DNA from: Austropuccinia psidii
Taxonomy: Eukaryota; Basidiomycota; Pucciniomycetes; Pucciniales; Sphaerophragmiaceae
Direction of reading: 5' to 3'
Length of the DNA: 64,000 nt
NCBI GenBank assembly: GCA_023105745.1
Contig: JALGQZ010000001.1
Location: 40,758,082-40,822,081, forward strand
Below the pieces are notes generated by a model. That model was not told the origin of the DNA, searched no databases, and saw nothing but the letters and a program-made list of their open reading frames with translations. Position 1 is the first letter of the stretch. Every line of letters begins with the position of its first letter. The translations under genes were made by a program, and so were the position numbers. Shown here one piece after another: positions 11,966 through 22,552 of this stretch.

Positions 11966-13282
11966 TCAGGATGTTCCCTGGCTTGGAAATTTGCCTGACG
12001 GTTGGGTAAGCTTGTTTTGAGGCCTTTTGAAACAGGACACAAGACTATGCTTCCCACCACAATAGGTAGATAGACCCTCTTTGATTCTTCTTTCTTTTTC
12101 AGAGTTCATGAGCTTGAAGTCTTTATTCAATAAAGAAGAATGGAGCTTGTCCCTCTTCTGAAAATTATTCTTCTTCTTTTGACTTGAGCTTGAAGAACTT
12201 GACTTTGAGGCTTCTTGCTTCTTCTCTTGATGGTGACTCTTTTCATTTTGCCTCTCATGGTACCTGGTATCAAGCTTCAGGGTATTATCCATTAAGTCTT
12301 GAAGAGAGTCAATTCTTGAATGATGGGAGGCCAATCGCTCCAAAATCCTGGATGGCAATCCCTTCCTGAAATGGTGGATAAGAGCTCTTTCACCCCAATC
12401 TCCAATTCTTGAGACAAGACTTCCGCAATCAGCAATGTGTAGTGAAACATGGCCACCTTCCTTCATTCTTAGTGAATCCAATTCTGCTTCAGCTCTTCTG
12501 ACTTCATTCGGGTCACCAAATAGAGTGAAGAGTTGAGATTCAAATAAAGGCCAAGAATTGAGGAGGTAATTCGAGTCTTGATTGGTGAGATTGGAAAGAT
12601 AAGGCTCAATCCATTTTGCAGCCCTGCCAATGAGAAATGAAGTGGCATAAAGGACCTTCTTTCTGTCTTGAGCAAAGTTTACCGGATCATTATGAAAAAT
12701 CAATTGACAAGACTGAATAAAGCTTCTAACTTTGAAGGGTTGAGTCCCATCAAAGAATTCTGGTGCCTTCATAGATGGAGTCTTGAAGGCTGGTGGTCTT
12801 GATGCTTTAGAGGATGAAGCTGCTTGAATATTGGGCATAATCTGAGTCATTTGCTGCATGATGTCCAATAAAGATGGTTCAGACTGATGAGGGACAGGTT
12901 GATTAGACTGGGCTAGAGTTGGCCCTCCATTACCTTGGGATGCCTCCACCAGAGCAGGGACACCTTCAGTACCATCAGACTCTTCCTCTTCCACAGAATT
13001 CTCCTTCTCCTCTTCACCATCTTCACCAGGCCCTTTGAAAATGTCCTTGAAATTCGTGGAAATCCGCCAACTACTCCTGAAAATGAACTTTATGTTCTGG
13101 GCCCGCTTCCATCCTTCCTGGACAGTGCTGCTCCTCCAAAGTGGATCCTCTGTCCAACTTGGCCCTCAGTTGAGAAACTGTTGGGGTGCCATCAATAGGA
13201 TCCCTGGGGTTGGAGTGAGAACAGCTTGAGTTCTGGCCTGAGAGCTTGTCTGTCTTGCCGGAGGTGAATGTTGAACAGGCAT
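11966..13282 (-). pseudogene. gag: Gag of B1
   Basis: The start codon is at 13280-13282 (MPVQHSPPAR), as in B2 and C1. The N-terminal part is broken by a frameshift near 13200; a clean 342-residue frame runs 12994-11966. It has the acidic E/S-rich stretch, a capsid-like core with SFIQSCQLIFHNDP and LFTLFGDPNEVRRAE, a basic S/K-rich region and a CGGKH-containing knuckle of the CX2CX3HX4C kind whose first cysteine context is TYCGGKHSLVSC. The slippery heptamer at the gag end is mutated to GGGAACA (11972-11978). Confidence 0.88.
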
Positions 13283-14051
13283 GATGTCAGGAATAAAATT
13301 GAAATAAACCAATTGAAATCAAAAGTGCTTGAAGTGAAAATAGTCAAAAATCAAATCTTGAGGAAAATCAATGAATCAAATGAAAATCTTCAAGTAAGTC
13401 AATAAATCAAAATCAAATGAAGTCTTGAAGTCAAAATCAAATCAATGTCTTGAAGTAAATCAATGAATCAAATCAAAATGAAGTCTTCAAGTCAATAAAT
13501 CAATGAATCAAATCAATCAAAATCAAAATCTTCCAAAAATCAATCAATCAAATGAAATCTTCAAGAAAAATCAATTTATGTCAAAATTCTTGATGTGAAA
13601 AAATCAGCAGAATCAATGAAATCTTCAGGTCAATCAATTTTCTTAAGGTCAATATCAAATATGTCAAATCAATCAATCAATCAAAATCAAGTGAATTCTT
13701 CTTTAAAAAACAAAACTCTTGAAGAATGAGTCAATTATGAATCTTGATGTGAAGAATGTGTCTGAATATCTTGATGAAAAATTTGAAAATCAAAGAAAAT
13801 AAAGATGACGCCTGAATTATGAATGAAATGAAAATTTGATGATTTGAGAGAGATTTTAAAAATAATAACAAAAGAAAAATGGGTCTGGTTTCAATTTACA
13901 AAATCAAGAATGAATGAAAGAAAATTGAGAGGTGAGGATGAATCATTAAGCTCATAAGCGTAAAAGAATCATAATTTCGATGAAATGAGTGAATGAAATT
14001 ATAAAGAAAGAATGAAAAGAATGAAAAGAAATTATGAGTTAATTAATATAA
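13283..14051 (-). repeat. B1 leader rich in TTGA/TCAA repeats
   Basis: The untranslated region between the LTR and gag start is made largely of short irregular repeats of ATCAA/TCAATCAA (13300-13700 on the plus strand), followed by A/G-rich sequence. B2 (36187-36600) and C1 (22560-23020) have the same kind of leader. I see no gene in it. Confidence 0.75.
14037..14050 (-). other. Self-complementary primer site of B1
   Basis: The 14 bases next to the LTR, AGTTAATTAATATA on the plus strand, are the exact reverse complement of TATATTAATTAACT at 14420-14433 inside the same LTR. No tRNA-like TGG site is present. C1 and C2 show the same pairing with a compensatory base change. This arrangement is known for self-priming elements such as Tf1; the assignment here is inference. 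Confidence 0.6.
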
Positions 14052-14992
14052 TGTCACAGGGGCTGTAGTGGAAATACAAGAGTAGCCTGGCACCCAGCAA
14101 TCAGGGAACTCACTTGGAAGACTCCAAAGAATAAAGAAATAAAAATAAAGAATAAATTCCTCTAAGAAATATGCAGGTACAAGATGAGATGCAATGAGAG
14201 GAAAGAGAAGCCAATTTACCAAAGAGCCAACCAAGTAAGTCCTTAATCACTGTTTCAACCTGTCAAAATGAACAATGGAATTAGTAAGGATATGACCACC
14301 AAATATCCATTGACAGGCAAAGAAAGAATAAGAGAAAAAGGTGCTAAATGACTGACTTTATAATATCAGTATTCACTAAGCAAAGTGATAAGATAAATAA
14401 AGATAAAATAAAATAAAAGTATATTAATTAACTGGGGGAAAACCCCCCAGGGTGGAAAGGGTAGCCGGTATATGTGAAACGTTGGGAGCTTGAGTTCTTC
14501 AGGCTGAAAACTGATCTGTATTGATCCTTGCCGCTGTATTGATTGTTTTGGGAATTGATAAAGCTGGCTAATATTGAAATTGAAATGGGTTGAATGAATT
14601 TCCCACACTTGAAAATGAAATACAGTTCTTGATGGATCCAGACTGTATTGAAATGAAGGTGGTTTCCAAGATGGATTGAGTGGAGCCTTGACACTTGACA
14701 ACTCCTTTTGGCACTGCCTCTTGAATACACCTTGAGAGTGAATTGACAGTATTCCCTTGTAAGGAATACTTGGAGTGAGAATAACTAATGACTGCTTGAT
14801 GGCGTCATTGGTATTTGATTTTTTGACACTTGCCCTTGAGCCTTGATGAATCTTCTTGATGACATGAGTGGATGGCCTTATGGAAGGTTCAAATAACCAG
14901 ATGATATTGCTGCCAGTGGATTGCTTCTGAAAAAAGATGCATAATAGTGTATAACACCATATATGGCATTTTGGTTATTGGAGGTTGAAAAT
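14052..14992 (-). repeat. 5' LTR of B1, part 1
   Basis: It begins TGTCACAGGGGC on the plus strand (the 3' end of the LTR on the minus strand) and is cut at 14992 by C1. The last bases AAAAT (14988-14992) are the target duplication. It contains a hairpin at 14432-14450 (CTGGGGG...CCCCCAG) next to the self-complementary primer sequence 14420-14433. It matches the B2 LTR (36907 onward). Confidence 0.92.
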
Positions 14993-15756
14993 TGTCACAG
15001 GGGCTCTTCGAAGTGAAGAGGGCCTGGCATTCAGTAAACTGGGACTCACTTATGGAGGGCTCAAAGATAAGATAAGATGGGATACACTTAAGAGTGTTAA
15101 AGATAAATTGCTAAAGAATAAATATAAGAAAAAAGCAGCAACAAAGGATAAGAGTAAAAGAATAGAAAAGCCAACCACAAACAAGTCCAAGTCCACTGTT
15201 TCAACCTGTCAGAATGGAAAGAGAAGGGTTAATAAGGATATGGCCACCCAACTCATACTGTACAGGCAAAGAGAGAAAGGGCAAAGACTAACTTAAAATT
15301 AAATAATTATAATACCCAAAATAAGGATAAGAATAATTATGAAATGATTAATAAACTAAATTAATTAACTGGGGAAAAGTCCCCAGGGGGAAGAAAGAGG
15401 GGCTGGTATATGTGAGAATCACCAGCCCTGATCCAGAGGAAGAATTTTCATGAGAATATTTGATGATTGAATTGAGTCTGGCCAATACAGGTCCTGTACG
15501 ACTGTACAGAACCTGTACAAGAGGTGTGGTGTATTGAAGTGATCATACAGTTTTCAAGTTGGTGTATTGAAACTGTATTGGGTGAAACCAGCCTGTACAG
15601 GTATTGACAGGCTGTATTGAGGTACCAAGCTGTATGCATGTTTCAGAATGAAGATTGCTGAAATTGAATGCTGATACAAAAGCTGGATCTGCTGATTTGA
15701 GGTGTCTGAGTGGGTGTGTGAATGAATACCCTTACCTCTGATGGGTGGTTGTTACA
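14993..15756 (-). repeat. 3' LTR of C1
   Basis: The 764-bp LTR reads TGTCACAG...GTTGTTACA on the plus strand, that is TGTAACAACC...CTGTGACA in element orientation. It carries CTGGGGAAAAGTCCCCAG (15369-15386), a 7-bp-arm hairpin, and the self-primer partner TAAATTAATTAACT (15357-15370). Around 15480-15520 there is a cluster of CTGTAC/GTACAG palindromes. Confidence 0.95.
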
Positions 15757-15774
15757 GTATCCCCCTTTTGAAAC
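15757..15774 (-). other. Polypurine tract of C1
   Basis: On the minus strand the sequence CAAAAGGGGGATAC directly precedes the LTR start TGTAAC. C3 has the same tract at 57583-57600. Confidence 0.75.
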
Positions 15775-17479
15775 TGGTGGGCTCCTGAACACCATAATAC
15801 CCTGCCATTGTTGAGTGGCATCTCACTACCCCACACAATGCTTTGAAAAGTTTTCTTTTGACCATTATCTCGAAATCCTTCTCCATCTCTTCTCTGTCAA
15901 TTAAATTTATTTCCCCCTTCTTTAACTTTGAGTAAATACCCCACTTCAAACTGTTCTTTCTTCTGATTTCAACAACTGACGTCCTTGGGGCGTGGCCTTG
16001 GGTTGTATCCCAAAATGATGGCCACTGAGCTCTTGTGCTCAAAAAATGGTACCAGATGAGTATATGAAGTATACTCATCTGGCCAGCCCAATCAGAGAAA
16101 ATGATGGTGACAAGAATTCAGGGGTCTTGTCCCCAATGGCCTTCAAAATGCCTCAACCAGCCCTTTATAGTGATTTTGGGCTGGTGCCTTCTCTATGGAG
16201 GATCTTGAGGATCCTTGAATTTATGGCCATTTTGGCCTTTTGTGGCTTCTTGGTGTCTTTGGCTGAAACTTGGGTCCATGGCCTTTTATGGCCAAATTGT
16301 GGGTTTTGGCGATTTTCTGGCCTTTCTGGCCTTTTGAAGTATTTGGGGTCTTACGGTCCGCGGTCCGCGGTCCGTGGGGGTTATTGGAAGCCCCCAGGGC
16401 CAAAATGGACCCCTTGTGCCCAAATTTGCTGGGGACCCAAGGGGGTCATGGGACCTAAAATGGCCCCAAAAGAAGATTTCACCTTATATGGCCTGGACCC
16501 ATTGGTGGGGTCCAGGACCACCAAGAACTTGGCCTCCCCCAAACTTGCAGGGGAGGCCCCCCATGCTGACTCCAGCCCCCAAAGGGCCCTTGGACCTTGA
16601 CATTGAGAGGGTTTGAGGGGGGCCATGATTGACTTGTGGCCCAAATTCCCTTGAGGTCGAACTTTTGATTTGATGTGGACTTGACAATTTGGGTGGAGTG
16701 AAGTCCAGTGTCTTGTTGCTGTTTACGGTTGGTTTGACTCCTATTCATGCTCTTATAACAACTAATAAATGAGATAAAATAAAATGATTAAAATAATAAA
16801 GGAACCTCCCAATACGTGATTTGGAAGGGGATGCTGCTGCTTCCAATGAAAATAAAAGGAAATAAAAGAAAGAAAATTATACAAGTAAAGAAAGAAAGAA
16901 AAATGATAAGAGAAATGAGAGTAAAGAAAGAAATAAAGAAAAATTCCTGCTGGTTGGTCCTTCTTGTGGTGAGTTGCTTGATTCTGGCCAAAAAAGTGTC
17001 TGAAAAATGAAAACCAAGCATTTGATGCTCACAGAGTGGCCAAGGTGATGTTTTACAAGAAGTAGAACCCTCAGGGATGCATACCAGGAGATGGAACTTA
17101 CTTTCATAACTTCCACTCCCCACCAAGCACCATAAGACTGAAATAAATTGCCATAAATGCCTTCTGAAATTGATTGCCATAAATGACTACTGAAATAAAG
17201 AATGTCTTGAATTATGATGATTGGCATAAATTGAAATGTTAATAAAGAAAGAAAATGAAACATAAGGAAAGAAAGAAACATTTGGCCATATCTTGATAAG
17301 GTCCAAATAGAGGGTATTGATGTTGTATGCTTCCTGAACCTGTCCAAAGAATTGACAAGTGCTCACAAAGTGGCCCAGGTGATGCTTACAACAACATATG
17401 GGTAGAATACCCCCTTAAAGGTGCATGCCAGGAGAGGAACTTACTTTCATAACTTCTTCTCCCCACCAAGCACCATAAA
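15775..17479 (-). other. Long 3' region of C1 between pol and LTR
   Basis: About 1.7 kb has no gene I can support. 16100-16620 is unusually rich in GGCC/TGGCC words and G runs and includes a CGGTCCG tandem array (16354-16374). 16660-16770 aligns with sequence flanking the antisense gene of C3, but the gene itself is absent. 17028-17135 and 17360-17478 are diverged direct repeats; between them lies a short tandem with two AATTGCCATAAATG-type units. Open frames here (for example 16046-16600, +) follow the GC-rich composition and look fortuitous. Confidence 0.7.
16354..16374. repeat. CGGTCCG tandem array, three units
   Basis: Three perfect 7-bp units of CGGTCCG stand out in AT-rich DNA. Each unit holds inverted CGG half-sites (CGG-T-CCG), and junctions create CCGCGG. 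C3 has four units (58167-58194) and the solo LTR B3 has a degenerate pair (45452-45465). Confidence 0.95.
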
Positions 17480-20400
17480 TCAAACTCTTGAGGTATTTGG
17501 ACCAGGCTTGTCTGGATAAAATGAATGGAAATCCTTGACAAGGTCTGGTGAGTTGATAAGGTTGGAAGATGGTTCCCAAGTGGTTCTTTCTGGGTCTTCA
17601 CTGAATGCTTTCCACTCTACAAGATACCATAATTTACCTCTTTTGAGTTTTGAGTCCAGAACCTGAGCCACTTCCCATTCTTCTTGCTCTTCCACTAAAA
17701 CTGGTGGTGGCGGCAATTGATGACAATTTGGGATAGTTGAATGCTTGACTGGTTCTAATAAGAACACATGGAATACAGGGTGAACTGTCTTCCATTGCTG
17801 AGGCAACTTGAGGTGATATGCATGGCTGCCAATCTTCTTAAGAACTTCAAAGGGTCCCAACCATCTTTCTGATAATTTCTTGGTGGGTCTTGTTGTCTTG
17901 ATGTTCTTGGAAGCTAGCCATACTTTGTCCCCAGGTTGGAAATCAGGTGGAATTGCCCTATTTCTATCTGCATACTTCTTGAATCTCCTTATTGCTGACT
18001 CTAATTCTTCTTTGACAACTTGCTGTACTGATTGGAGTTTTGTTGATAACTTTCCAGCAGGTGAGTCTTGAGAAATATGGATTGAGTCAAAGCTGGGATT
18101 TCTTCCATATATGGTGAAAAAAGGTGATTGCTTGGTTGATGAATGTTCTTCATTATTATAGGCAAATTCAGCCAGAGGGAGCCAGGTACCAGTCATCTTG
18201 ATGATAGCTGACATACATCCAAAGGTACTGTTCTAGTATCTGATTTACCCTCTCTGTCTGTCCATCTGTTTCAGGGTAAAAGGCAGTTGAAAGATCTCTT
18301 GATATCTTGAGCTGCTGACACAATTGAGTCCAAAATGATGAAACAAATAAGGATCCTCTATCACTTACAATACTGACTGGAAGTCCATGCTTGGAAAATA
18401 CATGACTAATGAAGATTTGAGCTAAATCCAGAGCAGTGATTGCGCCATAAGTTGGAATGAATTTTGCCATTTTTGAGAATCTGTCAACAACAACTAAAAT
18501 TGAATCAAAGTTGTTTGACAGTGGCAATTGAGTGATGAAGTCCATTGATAATGAATTCCAAGGACCAGATGGAATTGAAAGAGGCTTGAGTAATCCAAAC
18601 TTCTTATGATGAATGTTCTTGTTTCTTGAACATTGCGGACATGAGGACACATAGTCCTTGATGAATTGATTCATGCCAGCCCAATAAAAATCCCTCTTGA
18701 TGAGCTTGAGGGTCTTCTCCTGGCCAGGATGGCCAGCCAATGGTGAGTCATGACGCTTTTGAAGAATATTGAGTTAAAGTTCTTCATTGCTTGGAATTAC
18801 CACTCTATCTTTGAATAATAATAACTTGGCTTGAGGTTCAAGAGAATAATCTGGAACTGATTCACCTCTTGCTAGTTGCTTGAGTATTTCTTTATAGTCT
18901 TTGTCTTGCCATACTTCTTTTTGAATCTTGTCCACTAAATCTGAGAAAATTTCCACTTTGATTGAGAAGAATCTTGATTCTTGAATTCCATCTTGCTTAA
19001 GTACTTGATGACAATTCTGAGGATTCTTGCTGATGAAGTCCACCCCCCTCTCTGGGTACATGTCGTCCCGACATGACAAGGCATCTGGTAAAGTGGCCAG
19101 CCTGCCTGGGCGGTAAGTGATAGTGAAATGAAATTATGAGAGAAATTCAGCCCAACGGGCCTGACGACGAGTAAGAACTTTGGAAGACATGAAATACTGG
19201 TAGGAAGAGTGGTCTGTCAAGACCTCAAAAGGATTGGAAAGAGAAAGAAGAAATGCCCTCCAGCGCTTGAGAGCCCAAACTATGCCAAGGAGTTCCTTGT
19301 CATGAATTTCATAGTTGAGTTCAGCTGGTAAAAGCTTGCGACTATCAAATGCAATGGGGTGCTTTCCTGAGTCATTCACCTGGCTCAGTACGGCGCCCAA
19401 AGCATAATCAGAAGCATCAGTCTCTACCATAGTAGGTAGAGAAGGATTAAAGTGAGATAAGATAGGAGCAGAGGTGAAAGCTTCTTTGAGTGCTTGAAGC
19501 TGACGAAGAGCTTCCTCATTGAAGATGAAAGGAGAATCTTTTTTAAGGAGGGAAGTGAGAGAAGTGATTTTTTTAGAATAATTTTTAATGAAACGTTGAT
19601 AAAAATTGGCAAAGCCAAGGAAAGATTGAAGGGCCTTGATGTTTTTGGGCTGAGGCCAATTGAGGATTTGCTGAACTTTTGAAGAATCCATCTTGAGGCC
19701 ATCAATTGAAACAACATAGCCCAAGTATTCCACACTTGAGGCATGGAATACACACTTGGAGGCTTTGGCAAACAGATTATTGTCCCTCAGTCTTTGGAGG
19801 ACAGAGGCCACATGTTTGACATGTTCCTCCTCAGAACTGGAAAAGACCATAATATCATCTAGATAAACCACAACAAACACATCCAAAAAATCTGCAAAGA
19901 TATCATTTACTAGATTTTGGAAAGAAGCAGGAGCATTGGTCAAACCAAATAGCATGACCAAATACTCATAACTGCCATATTTGGTTCTAAAGGCAGTTAA
20001 GTGCTCATCCCCCTCTTTGATTCTCAGAAGGTTATATGCACCATGCAAATCTATCTTGGAGAAGATAGTGGAACCGTTGAATACGGGAAGAAGCTGGTTC
20101 ATAGGAGGAACAGGGTATCTGTTCTTCCTAGTGACAACATTGAGTTTGCGGTAGTCAACACACAAACGAATACCTCCATCGTTTTTCTTGACAAAAAGGA
20201 CAGGTGCTCCTGTTGAAAAGGAGCTTGGTCTAATGAAACCTTTCTCTACATTCTCTGAAATGTAGGCCCGCAGTGTTTCTGACTCTTGATTTGATAATGA
20301 GTAGATAACACCACTTGGAGGTAGAAGACCCTCCAATTTGATATGGTGATCACAGGTGCGGTGTGGAGGAAGTCTTTCTGCTTTCACCTTGGAGAATACA

Positions 20401-21192
20401 TCCAAATATTGGTGATAAGAAGGAGGAACAACCTGCAACACAGTTTCAATTTCTTCTGGCTCTTCCTCCTCATCCCACTGCTCCTCCAGGGATGCATGAA
20501 AAGATAAGGGGGGAAGGTCCATATCCCCTTGGAAGAGATGAAGTGAAGATATGGAAACATCTTCTCCAACATCATTTATCTCTTTGAAGACTTCATCTCT
20601 TGATGGAAGTAATTACTGAGAGGGAATTATGGAAGGGATATGGACAGAAGAAGGAATGGAAGGTGTCTTAAGTTCACCAGCCAGAGCAACACTGTTGACA
20701 GCAGTGGCTAAGTCATTACTAGGAGAAGGAATAATACCACTAGAATCCTTATGATTAGAATCATAGGTGATCAATCCATTTTTCCAATCAATAATGGGAT
20801 TGAAATGGTAAAGGAAATCATAGCCCAATATCAGGTGTTCTCCCTTGGGTGAATGTATGATAAAGAAGTCCCATTCAAAGCTTGGGAAGGAAGGCAAGTC
20901 AACTACTCACTTGGTATAATGGGTGATGATCAAGGCAGGGGATTCATTAGAATCCAAAATGAAAAGAGGAATCTTTTCAGGGAGCTCTGACAGAGTCAAT
21001 GAGTACTTGAGAGCAAAATTCTTTGCAATAAAAGAGTTTGTAGCACCAGAATCAATGAGAATACTATAAAAAATATCAGAGATTGAAGAAAAAATAAGAA
21101 ACTTTAAAGATTTCTTGACACTAGTATTCAGAGTGCACAATTGTGCTCTTGAAGGAAATAAGTGAGAACCATTGAACACATCATGATTCCCA
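17480..21192 (-). pseudogene. pol: Pol of C1 (protease, RT, RNase H, integrase, chromodomain)
   Basis: The order on the minus strand is protease with ILIDSGATNSF (DSG 21042-21053), RT with [10 protein letters not shown] (YLDD 19854-19865), RNase H, HHCC zinc domain, DDE integrase, and a chromodomain near 17690-17500 (WYLVEWKAF...TTWEP). In-frame stops are at 20907-20909 (TGA), 20613-20615, 19134-19136 and 18774-18776 (TAA). A 2-base loss near 18190, seen against C3, shifts the frame before the end of integrase; the last frame runs 18214-17480. Pol is in the -1 frame relative to gag and has no AUG of its own near its start, fitting synthesis by frameshifting. The chromodomain would target integration to marked chromatin in known chromoviruses. 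Confidence 0.93.
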
Positions 21193-21193
21193 C

Positions 21194-22552
21194 TCAGGCT
21201 TTTCCCTGCTTGCTAGGGAAGCCTTCTGATGATCCTTGCCTATTCTCAGGCCTCTTGAAGCATTTTTCAAATGGGTGCTTTCCACCACAATAATTGCACA
21301 AACCTTCTTTAATCCTCCTCTCCTTTTCAGAACCAATTAATTTGTTGTCCTTATTGATGAGAGCAGCATGAGGCTTGTCTTTGGACATTTGAAAATTCTT
21401 CCCCTTCTTATTCTTATTGTGATAAGGCTTCTTGGATGATGAACTTTGAGGAGGCTTGGAGGAATTGGATCCAATGATTGGAGGCTTCTTCTCTTGATGA
21501 CTGCCCTTTTCCTTTTGCCTCTCATGATATCTTGTGTCTAATTCTAAAGTGACATCCATAAGTTCTTGAAGAGTGTCAAAAGATCCAGGGTGAGAAGCCA
21601 ATTGGTCCAATAATCTTGATGCCAATCCTCTTCTATACACATTAATGTAAGCTCTTTCCCCCCAATCTCCAATTCTTGACATCAAGCTTCTGAAATCTGC
21701 TATGTAAAAGGAAACATGACCATTTTCCTTCATCCTCAAATTGTCCAACTCCTGTTCAGCTTTCCTGACTTCATTGGGGTCACCAAACAGAGTGAATAAT
21801 TGAGATTCAAACAATGGCCAATTATTGAGGAGGTAGGAAGGGTCTTCATTGGAAATATTTGAGAGGTAAGGTTCAATCCATTTTCCAGCTCTACCAGTAA
21901 GAAAAGAAGTTGAGTACAAAACCTTCTTCCTGTCAGAGAAGAAGTTTGCTGGATCATTATGGAAAATTAGTTGACAGGATTGGATAAATCCTCTCAACTT
22001 ATGAGCTTGAGTACCATCAAAAGAATCAGGTGCCTTCATGGATGGAGTCTTGAAAGCAGGGGCTTTGGAATTGTCCCTGGGAGCAACTGCTTGAGTGAGT
22101 TGTCCCATGAATTGAGTCATCTGCTCCATCATCTTGAGGAGACTTGGATCAGTTTGAGAGACAAGAGGTTGACTAGAAAGGGCTAGATTAGAACCCTGAG
22201 GCACCTCTGGAGCATTTGCCAAGGCATCTGCCACTTCAGTTTCCCCAGAATCTTCCTCTTCCACAGACTCTTCCCCCTCTTCATCTTCAACTTCCCCTAA
22301 TCTTGCTCTTGCACCTTCAGACATGCCAGGGTAGCCACCCAAAATTCCAGAAAAGGATCTTGATCTTCTAGATTTCATTCCACCTCTTCTTGAGGGTGCT
22401 GCTCCTTCCATTGGTGGTCGTCTGTCCAAATTTGCACTCAGTTGATGAACTGATGGTGTGCGGTCAAGAGGAGCCCTTGCTGTAGGAGTGAGAACAGCTG
22501 GAATTTTCTGGGATATAGTATTCTTGGCTGGGGGACTATGCTGAACTGGCAT
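21194..22552 (-). CDS. gag: Gag of C1, 452 residues, intact
   Basis: The frame is intact from ATG (MPVQHSPPAK) to TGA 21194-21196. An S/R-rich N-terminus and an acidic segment (EDEEGEESVEEEDSGE, about residues 80-95) precede the capsid-like core with GFIQSCQLIFHNDP and LFTLFGDPNEVRKAE, then a K/S-rich basic linker. The knuckle CNYCGGKHPFEKC (21260-21298) is CX2CX3HX4C, one residue shorter than the CX2CX4HX4C of families A and D. The protein would assemble the particle. It could still be made although pol is broken. The gag end carries a slippery heptamer. Confidence 0.93.
   Translation of the reverse strand: MPVQHSPPAKNTISQKIPAVLTPTARAPLDRTPSVHQLSANLDRRPPMEGAAPSRRGGMKSRRSRSFSGILGGYPGMSEGARARLGEVEDEEGEESVEEEDSGETEVADALANAPEVPQGSNLALSSQPLVSQTDPSLLKMMEQMTQFMGQLTQAVAPRDNSKAPAFKTPSMKAPDSFDGTQAHKLRGFIQSCQLIFHNDPANFFSDRKKVLYSTSFLTGRAGKWIEPYLSNISNEDPSYLLNNWPLFESQLFTLFGDPNEVRKAEQELDNLRMKENGHVSFYIADFRSLMSRIGDWGERAYINVYRRGLASRLLDQLASHPGSFDTLQELMDVTLELDTRYHERQKEKGSHQEKKPPIIGSNSSKPPQSSSSKKPYHNKNKKGKNFQMSKDKPHAALINKDNKLIGSEKERRIKEGLCNYCGGKHPFEKCFKRPENRQGSSEGFPSKQGKA
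21200..21206 (-). promoter_or_regulatory. Candidate -1 ribosomal frameshift site GGGAAAA
   Basis: In the gag frame the codons read CAG GGA AAA GCC TGA, so G-GGA-AAA is a canonical X-XXY-YYZ heptamer two codons before the gag stop, and pol is open in the -1 frame. B2 has the same heptamer (24698-24704) before its gag stop; B1 has it mutated. A 12-bp palindrome GCACAATTGTGC lies about 60 nt downstream in all three. Frameshifting itself is inferred. Confidence 0.65.

Noticed and set aside
15448..15639. 63-codon minus-strand frame in C LTRs, also open in the C1 5' LTR (23666-23857)
   Set aside because: The C1 LTRs are recent copies of each other; C4 and C3 do not keep it open, so there is no sign of selection.
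16046..16600. 184-codon plus-strand frame in the C1 3' region
   Set aside because: It coincides with GGCC-rich low-complexity sequence, is not kept in frame in C3, and lacks any domain-like pattern.
16788..17347. Overlapping minus-strand frames with F/L-rich wording resembling membrane segments
   Set aside because: They come from A/G-rich simple sequence read on the T/C-rich strand, not from a membrane protein.
17480..21192. Repeat-induced point mutation as the cause of the C1 pol stops
   Set aside because: The visible stops arise from mixed changes (G to T, C to T, small indels), and neighbouring sequence shows no obvious mass C to T pattern; a dinucleotide index would be needed to settle it.
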